A stretch of DNA of 5,703 nucleotides from Clostridia bacterium (lineage in GTDB: Bacteria > Bacillota_A > Clostridia > Christensenellales > Aristaeellaceae): NCBI GenBank assembly GCA_017530275.1, contig JAFXMP010000172.1, forward strand, positions 1-5,703, in the 5' to 3' direction. A model generated the notes under the pieces. The model saw only the letters and a program-made list of their open reading frames with translations, searched no databases and was not told the DNA's origin. This document shows positions 1-5,703 of the stretch, one piece after another. Every line of letters starts with the position of its first letter. Positions within the stretch are counted from its first letter, which is position 1. The position numbers and the translations under genes are program-made.

Positions 1-299
1 GGATTGCTTGTCACGTCGATGCGGTGGCGCATCACATAACCCACCCCGCTGCCTACCTTAATCGATACCCAGCCGGGATAAACGTCCAGGATCTGGATGC
101 TGTTCCCGGCGCTCATGGTTTTGATCACCTTGCCGGTATCGGAATCCATCCTGTCATAAACGTTGGTATAGCTGTTGGGATAACGGCGGGTAATGATGCC
201 TTCGTACAGCACGCCGCTCTTTTTCTGCGCCGCCTGTGCGGTGGGCGCGAACAGGAAGCACAGTACCAGCGCCAGGGATAACAATGAACGGAATTTCAC
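1..299 (-). CDS. Secreted SH3-domain protein, N-terminal part (3' end outside window)
   Basis: This leftward gene starts at GTG 299-297 and is cut by the window edge after about 99 codons. The start is supported by GGAGGT (complement of 308-313) eight bases upstream and by the signal peptide that follows directly. The peptide begins MKFRSLLSLALVLCFLF and has a likely signal peptidase I site after the AQA motif (residue 23). The Cys at residue 14 is not in a good lipobox, so a lipoprotein is unlikely. From about residue 28 the chain resembles a bacterial SH3 (SH3_3-type) fold: a variable RT-like segment, then a KVIKTMSAGNSIQILDVY stretch, then GWVSIKVGSGVGYVMR, matching the family pattern of a Trp-containing strand followed by GYV. 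Such domains usually bind peptidoglycan or the cell wall, so an extracellular envelope role is inferred. What follows the SH3 domain (hydrolase, more repeats or nothing) cannot be seen. The reading frame is clear; the function is only general. Confidence 0.75.
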   Translation of the reverse strand, partial: MKFRSLLSLALVLCFLFAPTAQAAQKKSGVLYEGIITRRYPNSYTNVYDRMDSDTGKVIKTMSAGNSIQILDVYPGWVSIKVGSGVGYVMRHRIDVTSN

Positions 300-365
300 C
301 TTGAATGACCTCCAACCTTTTCCATCGTACAGGGGTCCGGCGTTCTGCGCCAATACCCACTTTAT

Positions 366-394
366 ATTATACGCCATCTTTTCTGGCAATGCAA
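366..394 (-). promoter_or_regulatory. Sigma-A-type promoter for the leftward SH3 gene
   Basis: Read on the minus strand there is a perfect -10 TATAAT (371 down to 366) preceded by a 17-bp spacer and a -35 TTGCAT (394 down to 389), which matches the consensus at its TTG. The predicted transcript would start near 358-360, giving a leader of about 60 bases before GTG 299. Position, spacing and orientation all fit the SH3 gene. Confidence 0.65.
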
Positions 395-416
395 GGAAAA
401 TGGGGAAGAAAGCGCC

Positions 417-590
417 ATGAAAACACGCAAAAGCCCCTGCCGCAAAACAAAGATTGCCCGGCGCGGTATCCGGCAGAAGACGTTCGGGCGGTTCTTCCAT
501 GAGGCGGAAGCTCTGCCGGATACGCTGACGAAGTTTAGCGACGCACTTTTAGGCGCTTATATTGCGCTGGTCAAAACTGCCAAACCATGA
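417..590 (+). CDS. Small basic protein of unknown function (57 aa)
   Basis: The ORF runs from ATG 417 to TGA 588-590 and encodes 57 residues. The N-terminal half is strongly basic (MKTRKSPCRKTKIARRGIR), and the second half is more hydrophobic (DALLGAYIALVKTAKP). A purine-rich GGGGAAG (402-408) lies eight bases before the ATG and could serve as a ribosome binding site. Codons such as CGC, CGG, CTG and GCG resemble those of the G+C-rich genes in the window, which favours real coding. No family is recognised, there is no signal peptide or clear domain, and no convincing rightward promoter was found upstream. It diverges from the SH3 gene, and its last bases overlap a candidate promoter for the next gene. 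It could be a genuine small protein, a remnant of a longer gene, or chance. Confidence 0.35.
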   Translation: MKTRKSPCRKTKIARRGIRQKTFGRFFHEAEALPDTLTKFSDALLGAYIALVKTAKP

Positions 591-596
591 TAGAAT
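568..596 (+). promoter_or_regulatory. Candidate extended -10 promoter for the YitT-family gene
   Basis: A -35-like TGGTCA (568-573) is followed by a 17-bp spacer and TAGAAT (591-596), with TGA immediately before the -10 giving the extended TGn motif. Transcription would begin near 603 and leave a leader of roughly 115-120 bases before the YitT-family start. It overlaps the end of the 57-residue ORF. The match is moderate, so this is a candidate only. Confidence 0.35.
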
Positions 597-705
597 AAAT
601 TGAGCTGTTTCAGGCTGCGGAAAGCATGGGAGCCTCGCCGCCTTATGGGAAGAACTGGACTTCGATGTGCGGCTGACGCAGGAGAAACGGGAATCCGCCC
701 GGTGA
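587..705 (+). pseudogene. Possible remnant of a small ORF, broken by a stop and a frame change
   Basis: An ATG at 587-589 overlaps the TGA of the preceding small ORF (ATGA arrangement). Its frame hits TAA at 596-598 and then continues with IELFQAAESMGASP (599-640). A plausible continuation, LWEELDFDVRLTQEKRESAR, lies in another frame (643-702) and ends at TGA 703-705. Together they look like one small protein of about 40 residues damaged by a nonsense codon and a frameshift near 641. The charged, regular composition of both pieces is the only support, and no family is recognised. The alternative is that this is simply the untranslated leader of the YitT-family gene. Confidence 0.2.
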
Positions 706-716
706 AAGGAACGGGG

Positions 717-1628
717 TTGATCGCTGTGAAAAAGAAAAAAGAAAGAAAGCGCAGCGCGCTGAGAAAAGAATTGCAGGAGCTGAGAATCGCCAGTTTTCTC
801 TTTCTGACGATAGCGGGGACGGTAAATGCCTTTGGCGTAACGCTCTTTCTGTTTCCGGTAAAGCTGTATGACAGCGGCGTATCGGGGCTTTCCATGCTGC
901 TTGATCAGGTGACTCCCCCTGCGCTGACGCTTTCGGCTTTTTTGCTTCTTTTGAATGTGCCTGTATTTTTCTTTGGGCTGAAGAAACAAGGGCTTTCATT
1001 CACGATATACTCATTGTATACCATATCGGTCTATTCAGGGGCTTCCTATTTGATCATGCATGTGCTTCCGATCGATGTGAACTTTGTTTCGCCCCTTGCA
1101 GGGTCTGATCTGCTTTTGTGCGCTGTTTTCGGCGGGCTTATTTCAGGCGTAGGCAGCGGCCTGACGATCCGGTTTGGGGGAGCCATCGACGGCATCGACG
1201 TTCTTTCGGTCATTTTTTCAAAGAAGATCGGCATTTCCATCGGCTCATTTATTATGATCTTTAACGCCGCGCTGTATGTCGTCTGCGGCATTGTTATGAA
1301 AAGCTGGATTTTACCGCTGTATTCTATTGTAACATATTTTATCGGATCAAAAACAGTGGATTATATCGCCGAAGGATTTGACCGTTCCATGTGCGCAATG
1401 ATCGTGACGAATAAAGCGGCCGAAATCTCCAGCGCTTTGTCGGAAAACTTCAAGGCGGGCGGAACGATCGTTCAGGCCATCGGCGGATACTCCAAAGATG
1501 AAAAACAGATTATTTATTTCATTGTCAATCACTTTCAGATCAATAAACTCAAAAGGATTGTCATCAGCATCGACGAAAAGGCGTTTGTTTCTTTACAGGA
1601 TGTCTCTGATATTGTAAAACGATCGTAA
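717..1628 (+). CDS. YitT-family membrane protein (DUF161 transmembrane region plus DUF2179)
   Basis: The protein is about 300 residues. Numbered from GTG 726, a basic tail (KKKKERKR) is followed by about six hydrophobic segments near residues 21-43, 66-85, 92-115, 128-148, 172-191 and 194-211. A soluble C-terminal domain spans about 220-300 and contains GGYSKDEKQIIYFIV and the DEKAFVSLQDVSDIV ending. This is the layout of the YitT family of Bacillota integral membrane proteins, whose transport or regulatory role is unknown. The family's Gly-rich loop appears as RFGGAIDGIDVLSVIFSKK (149-167). The frame stays open back to 600, but the first 42 residues are not family-like. TTG 717 has AAAGGA (705-710) six bases upstream, and GTG 726 has only GGGG (713-716) in range; TTG 717 (303 aa) is slightly preferred. 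Third codon positions are much more A/T-rich than in the str genes, so foreign origin or simply low expression is possible. No terminator with a U-run follows the stop. Confidence 0.85.
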   Translation: MIAVKKKKERKRSALRKELQELRIASFLFLTIAGTVNAFGVTLFLFPVKLYDSGVSGLSMLLDQVTPPALTLSAFLLLLNVPVFFFGLKKQGLSFTIYSLYTISVYSGASYLIMHVLPIDVNFVSPLAGSDLLLCAVFGGLISGVGSGLTIRFGGAIDGIDVLSVIFSKKIGISIGSFIMIFNAALYVVCGIVMKSWILPLYSIVTYFIGSKTVDYIAEGFDRSMCAMIVTNKAAEISSALSENFKAGGTIVQAIGGYSKDEKQIIYFIVNHFQINKLKRIVISIDEKAFVSLQDVSDIVKRS

Positions 1629-1652
1629 TTGCCAGTCGTCCATATGTGTTTG

Positions 1653-1676
1653 TTCAGCCATTCATTCAGCCATTCA
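1653..1676 (+). repeat. Perfect 12-bp tandem duplication
   Basis: TTCAGCCATTCA occurs twice in direct succession (1653-1664 and 1665-1676), 25 bases after the YitT-family stop codon. It is probably a slippage product in non-coding DNA; no function is suggested. Confidence 0.8.
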
Positions 1677-1694
1677 TGATTTACGGACGCGTTA

Positions 1695-1827
1695 AATCAG
1701 AGTTGAGAGTTGAGATTTATATAGTCCATCAAAAGCAAGAGTCTCTTGGGATAAAACTATATCATCTCCACTCTCCACTCTCCACTCTCAACTCTCTGTT
1801 CTCCACTCTCCACTCTCAACTCTGATT
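1695..1827. repeat. Palindromic MITE-like element with heptamer inverted repeats
   Basis: The ends AATCAGAGTTGAGAGT (1695-1710) and ACTCTCAACTCTGATT (1812-1827) are perfect reverse complements. The match extends inward to 20 of 21 positions (1695-1715 with 1807-1827). Inside, GAGAT plus ATATAGT (1712-1725) pairs with ACTATAT plus ATCTC (1756-1768), and the remaining loop contains CAAGAGTCTCTTG (1736-1748), a 6-bp palindrome around one base. The right side is an array of 7-bp units (1766-1821) of the type CTCCACT or CTCAACT. No coding capacity or clear target-site duplication is visible. Terminal inverted repeats with no gene suggest a non-autonomous mobile or expanding repeat family. A structured RNA or a protein-binding site is the alternative. 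Confidence 0.6.
1766..1821 (+). repeat. Array of eight 7-bp units
   Basis: Consecutive heptamers run CTCCACT three times, CTCAACT, the variant CTCTGTT, CTCCACT twice, and CTCAACT. The left arm of the element carries the complementary units GAGTTGA twice (1700-1713). The strict 7-bp phase with only C/A alternation suggests growth by slippage or unit exchange. There are no spacers, so it is not a CRISPR array. Confidence 0.8.
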
Positions 1828-1990
1828 GAAAGCATCCTTGCAATCATCGGCGGCTGAACAAATGCAGGCAATCAAAGACAGAACGCGGGCTTTTCCTATG
1901 GATTTTGTCCCAAAAGCGGGGCAAGGCAAAAAAGACGCAAAAAAATCGGAAAATATCCGGCGAAAAGGGTCTGATTTCCTGAAAAACCTG

Positions 1991-2019
1991 TTGACAAGGG
2001 CCGCTGAAAATGCTATCAT
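1991..2019 (+). promoter_or_regulatory. Strong sigma-A promoter of the str operon
   Basis: A perfect -35 TTGACA (1991-1996), an exact 17-bp spacer and -10 TATCAT (2014-2019) preceded by TGC (extended -10) form a near-consensus housekeeping promoter. The start is predicted near 2026, giving a leader of about 57 bases to the L7Ae-like gene. Such strength fits a ribosomal protein and elongation factor operon. Confidence 0.85.
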
Positions 2020-2025
2020 AGTATA

Positions 2026-2048
2026 GTTGCCTGTGGTATACAGGCAAC
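2026..2048 (+). promoter_or_regulatory. Perfect 9-bp hairpin or operator at the str transcription start
   Basis: GTTGCCTGT (2026-2034), loop GGTAT, and ACAGGCAAC (2040-2048) form a perfect inverted repeat starting six bases after the -10 box. As RNA it would be a hairpin at the very 5' end of the transcript, which could stabilise the message or be a control site. As DNA it is a palindrome placed like a repressor operator. A second small hairpin (TCCTG 2054-2058 with CAGGA 2064-2068) follows before the ribosome binding site. The structure is clear; the role is inferred. Confidence 0.6.
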
Positions 2049-2082
2049 ATTGTTCCTGCACGACAGGACGGAGGGATCAGGA

Positions 2083-2343
2083 ATGCCCGAAAGGCTGAAA
2101 AAACGCGCTTTACGCGTGGTCGGCGCGCGGCAGGTGCTGCGGGCCATCAAGCAGGATCGGGCGGAAGCGGTCTTCCTGGCCATGGACGCCGGGCCGCAGA
2201 TTCGCGGCGCGGTGGAGCAGGCCGCCAAGGAGGCAAACGTGCCTCTTCAAATGGTGGCTACCATGGAGGAACTGGCTGCCCTGTGCCGGGTGGACGTGCC
2301 CTCGGCCGCCGCCGCTGTGTACAGGAACGAAACGGACCAATAG
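2083..2343 (+). CDS. ybxF: L7Ae/L30e-family ribosomal protein (YbxF-like)
   Basis: The product has 86 residues. ATG 2083 is chosen over the in-frame ATG 2050 because GGAGGG (2070-2075) lies seven bases upstream and the family N-terminus starts here; the upstream ATG also follows the leader hairpin closely and has no ribosome binding site. Family marks are VVGARQVLRAI near residues 12-22 (GARQ occupies the RNA-contacting loop position), VFLAMDAGPQI in the middle, VPLQMV, and a C-terminal ELAALCRVDVPSAAAAV, which corresponds to the usual C-G-I-D-V-G-A-A signature. Bacterial members of this family bind kink-turn RNA and associate with ribosomes. In many Bacillota this gene sits between rpoC and rpsL; here the rpsL side is kept but rpoC is not upstream. 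It is first in the operon behind a strong promoter, and a 125-nt structured gap separates it from rpsL. Confidence 0.9.
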   Translation: MPERLKKRALRVVGARQVLRAIKQDRAEAVFLAMDAGPQIRGAVEQAAKEANVPLQMVATMEELAALCRVDVPSAAAAVYRNETDQ

Positions 2344-2361
2344 GGGAGACCCTGTTGGAAC

Positions 2362-2377
2362 AGCGCCCCAAGGCGCT
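2362..2377 (+). promoter_or_regulatory. GC-rich hairpin after the L7Ae-like gene
   Basis: AGCGCC (2362-2367), loop CCAA, GGCGCT (2372-2377) form a perfect 6-bp stem 18 bases past the stop codon. The following bases are A/T-rich (TATATATT-like) but lack a run of T, so it is at most a weak terminator or an mRNA-stabilising or processing hairpin. TTGACT at 2384-2389 looks like a -35 box but has no properly spaced -10. Confidence 0.4.
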
Positions 2378-2423
2378 ATCACATTGACTATATATTCCCG
2401 AGGGTTGCGGGGATGTTATAGGA

Positions 2424-2463
2424 GGAGACCGGCAAACCGGCTCCGATAAATTATCAGGAGGTG
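2424..2463 (+). promoter_or_regulatory. Two competing hairpins at the rpsL ribosome binding site
   Basis: The rpsL Shine-Dalgarno AGGAGGTG (2456-2463) lies five bases before ATG 2469. CTCC (2441-2444) can pair in two mutually exclusive ways. In the first, GGAG (2424-2427), a bulged A and CCGG pair with CCGGCTCC (2437-2444) around a CAAA loop, leaving the Shine-Dalgarno free. In the second, CTCCGATA (2441-2448) pairs with TATC-A-GGAG (2452-2460) around an AAT loop, covering it. The first looks stronger, so the open state is probably the default. A translational switch is inferred; no ligand or protein is known. Confidence 0.45.
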
Positions 2464-2468
2464 CTTCC

Positions 2469-2843
2469 ATGCCAACGATCAATCAGTTGATCCGCAAGGG
2501 AAGAGAAAAGGTTGTCAACAAGTCAACCGCGCCCATCCTGCAGGGTTGCCCGCAAAAGCGCGGCGTCTGCCTGAGCGTGAAAACCACCACGCCCAAGAAG
2601 CCCAATTCGGCTCTGCGCAAGATCGCGAGAATCCGTCTGACCAATTCCATCGAAGGTACCTGCTACATTCCTGGAATCGGCCATAACCTGCAGGAGCACT
2701 CCGTCGTGCTGATCCGCGGCGGCCGTGTGCGCGATCTGCCCGGCGTCCGTTACCACATCATTCGCGGCGCGCTGGACACGGCCGGCGTTGCCAAGCGCAT
2801 GCAGGGCCGTTCGCTCTACGGCGCTAAGCGTCCCAGGAAGTAA
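2469..2843 (+). CDS. rpsL: 30S ribosomal protein S12
   Basis: The 124-residue product matches bacterial S12 end to end ([14 protein letters not shown] to GAKRPRK). S12 sits at the decoding centre of the small subunit, where it monitors codon-anticodon pairing and contacts the streptomycin site. The CPQKRGVC segment (27-34), the [11 protein letters not shown] loop (41-51) and [12 protein letters not shown] (67-78) are intact. The second decoding loop reads [13 protein letters not shown]: residue 88 is Arg (CGC, 2730-2732), while Lys is usual. Lys-to-Arg at this site (E. coli K87R, mycobacterial K88R) is a known streptomycin-resistance change. Asp89, the residue methylthiolated by RimO in other bacteria, is present. 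The Lys at residue 43, the other classic resistance site, is unchanged. The start is fixed by a strong ribosome binding site and by homology. It is co-transcribed with the L7Ae-like gene upstream. Confidence 0.98.
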   Translation: MPTINQLIRKGREKVVNKSTAPILQGCPQKRGVCLSVKTTTPKKPNSALRKIARIRLTNSIEGTCYIPGIGHNLQEHSVVLIRGGRVRDLPGVRYHIIRGALDTAGVAKRMQGRSLYGAKRPRK

Positions 2844-3499
<656 letters not shown>

Positions 3500-3513
3500 G
3501 CCGCATCCGCGGC
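3500..3513 (+). promoter_or_regulatory. Small hairpin just after the rpsG stop
   Basis: GCCGC (3500-3504), loop ATCC and GCGGC (3509-3513) form a 5-bp stem directly behind the stop codon. There is no U-tract, so it is not a terminator; it may only protect the mRNA or be incidental. Confidence 0.25.
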
Positions 3514-3556
3514 AGGCGGGATACCACCCGTATTTGAAAGAGGAGAACGCGAAAAC

Positions 3557-5629
3557 ATGCCCAGAAGTCACCCCTTGGATAAGGTCCGCAACATCGGCAT
3601 CATGGCGCACATTGACGCCGGGAAAACCACCACGAGCGAACGCATCCTGTTCTATACCGGCAGGACCCACCGCTTGGGGGAGGTGCACGAAGGCGCGGCA
3701 ACCATGGACTGGATGGAGGAAGAGCAGGAGCGCGGCATCACCATTACCTCCGCCGCCACCACCTGTCAATGGAAGGGCTACCGCATCAACCTGATCGATA
3801 CGCCCGGCCACGTGGACTTTACGGTAGAAGTGGAGCGTTCCCTGCGCGTATTGGACGGCGCTGTGGCCGTCTTCTGCGCCAAAGGCGGCGTTGAGCCCCA
3901 GAGTGAAACCGTATGGCGCCAGGCCAGCAAGTACCATGTGCCCCGCATCGCCTACATTAACAAAATGGACATTACCGGCGCGAATTTCCACCGCGTGGTG
4001 GATATGATGCGCACGAGGCTTAACACCAAGGCCGTACCGATCCAGCTGCCCATCGGCAAGGAAGCCACCTTTAAGGGCATCATCGATCTGGTGCGCATGA
4101 AGGCTGAGGTCTATTACGACGATGAAGGCAAGGACATCCGCGAGGAAGAAATCCCCGCCGAACTCCTGGATGAAGCGAAAGCACTGCGGGACGAAATGGT
4201 GGAAGCGGCCGCGGAGCAGGACGACGAACTGATGGAAAAATTCCTGGTGGGCGAAGAGCTGACCGAGGAAGAAATCATGTCCGCCCTGCGCAAAGGTACC
4301 CTGTCCTGCGCCCTGACCCCCGTTCTGTGCGGCACATCTTACCGCAACAAGGGCGTACAGCCCCTGCTGGATGCCATCCTGGCGTATCTGCCCTCCCCCC
4401 TGGACGTGCCCCCTGTGCATGGCGTGACCAAGGACGGCGAAAAGGAAGAGATCCGTCACGCGAGCGACGAAGAACCCTTCTCCGCCCTGGCCTTCAAGAT
4501 CGCAGCCGACCCCTTCGTGGGCAAGCTCGCCTTCTTCCGCGTGTACTCAGGCACCATCAGCAGCGGGAGCTACGTATATAACTCCACCAAAAAGAAGCGG
4601 GAACGCTTCAGCCGCATCGTGATGATGCATGCCAACCACCGCGAGGACGTGGAAACGGTGTATTCCGGCGAAATCGCCGCCGCCGTCGGGCTTAAGGACA
4701 CCACCACAGGCGATACCCTGTGTACGGAAGGCCGGCCCATCGTGCTGGAATCCATGGAATTTCCCGATCCCGTCATTCAGGTGGCCATCGAGCCCAAGAC
4801 CAAAGCCGGTCAGGATAAGATGGCGCTTGCGCTGCAGCGTCTGGCGGAGGAAGACCCCACCTTCAAGACTTATACCGATCAGGAAACGGGTCAAACGATT
4901 ATCGCCGGTATGGGCGAGCTGCACCTGGAAATCATCGTGGACCGCATGCTCCGCGAATTCAAGGTGGAAGCCGTCGTAGGCAAGCCCCAGGTGGCTTACC
5001 GTGAAACCATCACCAAGCCGGTCACGGCCGAAGGCCGGTTCGTCCGTCAGACGGGCGGCCACGGCCAGTACGGTCACTGCGTGATCGAATTGACGCCCCA
5101 GGAACCCGGCGCTGGATATGCCTTTGAAAACAGGATCGTGGGCGGCGTGATCCCCAAGGAATTCATCGCGCCCATCGACGCGGGCATCCGGGAAGCGGCA
5201 GGCTCCGGCCTGCTGGGCGGCTTCGAGGTGGTCGATTTCAAGGCCGCTGTCATCGACGGCAGCTACCATGAAGTGGACTCCTCCGAAATGGCCTTCAAGA
5301 TTGCCGGTTCCATGGCCTTCAAAGAGGCGCTGGAAAAGGCGGACGAACGGCTGCTGGAGCCCATGATGAAGGTGGAAGCCATCGTACCGGATCAGTACCT
5401 GGGCGACGTGGTGGGCGATATCAATTCCCGCCGCGGCCGGATCGATAATATCGAAACCCGTTTGGGCGAACAGAGCGTCCATTGCTTCGTTCCCCTGAGT
5501 GAAATGTTCGGCTATGCCACCGACCTGCGTTCCCGTACCCAGGGTCGCGGCATGTATACCATGCAGTTCGACCACTACGAGGAAGTGCCCAAGAGCGTGG
5601 CAGAAAAGGTCGTAGGCAAGCGTAACTGA
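3557..5629 (+). CDS. fusA: Translation elongation factor G
   Basis: The 690-residue GTPase catalyses ribosome translocation and, with RRF, ribosome recycling. The nucleotide-binding motifs are all present: G1 AHIDAGKTT (17-25), switch I RGITI (59-63), G3 DTPGH (81-85), G4 NKMD (135-138) and a G5-like CGTSYRNKG (258-266). Later domains show MMHANHRED in domain [11 protein letters not shown] in domain III, the GGHGQYGH and [16 protein letters not shown] region and the [12 protein letters not shown] stretch of domain IV, and a normal C-terminus [16 protein letters not shown]. The length and motifs fit canonical EF-G rather than the divergent EF-G2 or tetracycline-protection paralogues. ATG 3557 is the family start, with AAAGAGGAG (3537-3545) eleven bases upstream, slightly far. 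The gene ends with a TGA TAA double stop, and tuf begins 34 bases later. Large open frames on the opposite strand are composition shadows of this gene. Confidence 0.98.
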   Translation: MPRSHPLDKVRNIGIMAHIDAGKTTTSERILFYTGRTHRLGEVHEGAATMDWMEEEQERGITITSAATTCQWKGYRINLIDTPGHVDFTVEVERSLRVLDGAVAVFCAKGGVEPQSETVWRQASKYHVPRIAYINKMDITGANFHRVVDMMRTRLNTKAVPIQLPIGKEATFKGIIDLVRMKAEVYYDDEGKDIREEEIPAELLDEAKALRDEMVEAAAEQDDELMEKFLVGEELTEEEIMSALRKGTLSCALTPVLCGTSYRNKGVQPLLDAILAYLPSPLDVPPVHGVTKDGEKEEIRHASDEEPFSALAFKIAADPFVGKLAFFRVYSGTISSGSYVYNSTKKKRERFSRIVMMHANHREDVETVYSGEIAAAVGLKDTTTGDTLCTEGRPIVLESMEFPDPVIQVAIEPKTKAGQDKMALALQRLAEEDPTFKTYTDQETGQTIIAGMGELHLEIIVDRMLREFKVEAVVGKPQVAYRETITKPVTAEGRFVRQTGGHGQYGHCVIELTPQEPGAGYAFENRIVGGVIPKEFIAPIDAGIREAAGSGLLGGFEVVDFKAAVIDGSYHEVDSSEMAFKIAGSMAFKEALEKADERLLEPMMKVEAIVPDQYLGDVVGDINSRRGRIDNIETRLGEQSVHCFVPLSEMFGYATDLRSRTQGRGMYTMQFDHYEEVPKSVAEKVVGKRN

Positions 5630-5663
5630 TAATCATTGATTGAAACTGGAGGGTAAAAATCCC

Positions 5664-5703
5664 ATGGCAAAGGAAAAATTTGAGCGCAATAAGCCGCACG
5701 TAA
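5664..5703 (+). CDS. tuf: Elongation factor Tu, first 13 codons (cut by window end)
   Basis: ATG 5664 follows GGAGGG (5648-5653) with a 10-base gap. The visible residues MAKEKFERNKPHV match the start of EF-Tu, where the sequence normally runs on into VNIGTIGHVDHGKTT. EF-Tu carries aminoacyl-tRNA to the ribosomal A site as a GTP complex. Its place directly after fusA is the standard str operon order, which raises confidence despite the short fragment. The GTPase motifs lie beyond the window. Confidence 0.93.
   Translation, partial: MAKEKFERNKPHV

Larger units (their letters stand above)
1629..1990. other. Gene-free spacer between YitT gene and str operon
   Basis: No convincing gene lies here. 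It holds a 12-bp tandem duplication (1653-1676), a palindromic heptamer element (1695-1827), and an A-rich segment (about 1870-1985) leading into the str promoter. A weak imperfect hairpin (1905-1911 with 1918-1924, including one G-U pair) has no U-tract and is not called a terminator. Open frames across 1826-2026 on either strand lack ribosome binding sites and recognisable protein character, and the forward one runs through the promoter. Confidence 0.7.

Noticed and set aside
257..299. Lipoprotein signal in the SH3 protein
   Set aside because: The Cys at residue 14 is preceded by VL rather than a lipobox small residue, whereas an AQA signal peptidase I site fits well.
1766..1821. CRISPR-like array
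   Set aside because: Units are only 7 bp, directly adjacent, and have no spacers.
1905..1924. Intrinsic terminator after the YitT gene
   Set aside because: The stem is short with a G-U pair and no U-tract follows on either strand.
1826..2026. 66-codon forward frame before the str promoter
   Set aside because: It begins with TTG inside the end of the repeat element, has no ribosome binding site and runs through both promoter boxes.
2384..2420. Internal promoter before rpsL (TTGACT with GTTATA)
   Set aside because: The spacing between the boxes is about 25 bp, too long for a sigma-A promoter, and no better -10 is present.
4547..5575. 342-codon open frame on the minus strand inside fusA
   Set aside because: It is a mirror frame of EF-G with low-complexity His/Gly/Ala-rich translation and no start signals.

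Overview
The window looks like chromosomal DNA from a fairly G+C-rich member of the Clostridia (Bacillota), probably a gut-type lineage. The reasons are the gene order L7Ae-like protein, rpsL, rpsG, fusA, tuf; clostridial-style S12, S7 and EF-G sequences; strong GGAGG-type ribosome binding sites; and a YitT-family membrane protein next door. The exact taxon cannot be named from the sequence alone.

Left part (1-1628): the 5' end of a leftward gene for a secreted SH3-domain protein lies at 1-299, with its own sigma-A-type promoter at 366-394. A small rightward ORF (417-590, 57 aa, unknown) diverges from it. Its end overlaps a candidate extended -10 promoter and a possibly broken reading frame (587-705). 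Then comes a YitT/DUF2179 membrane protein (717 or 726 to 1628), whose codon use is clearly more A+T-rich at third positions than the genes to its right.

Middle (1629-2082): a gene-free stretch holds a 12-bp tandem duplication and a compact palindromic element. That element (1695-1827) has 21-bp inverted ends built from 7-bp units, a nested inner stem and an array of eight heptamers. It ends with a near-consensus promoter (TTGACA, 17 bp, extended TATCAT) whose predicted start falls on a perfect 9-bp hairpin.

Right part (2083-5703): the str operon follows, with ybxF-like L7Ae protein, rpsL (S12), rpsG (S7), fusA (EF-G) and the first 13 codons of tuf (EF-Tu). S12 and S7 shape the 30S decoding centre and head, EF-G drives translocation and EF-Tu delivers aminoacyl-tRNA, so the cluster is co-expressed translation machinery. 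The usual upstream partners rpoB and rpoC are not within the roughly 2 kb upstream; the operon instead starts from its own promoter.

The best new signals are two mutually exclusive hairpins competing for the rpsL Shine-Dalgarno sequence (2424-2460), an arginine at S12 position 88 where lysine is usual (a known streptomycin-resistance substitution), the structured 185-nt rpsL-rpsG spacer, and the heptamer-based palindromic element. No intrinsic terminator with a clear U-tract was seen. No defence system, CRISPR array, tRNA or transposase gene was seen.
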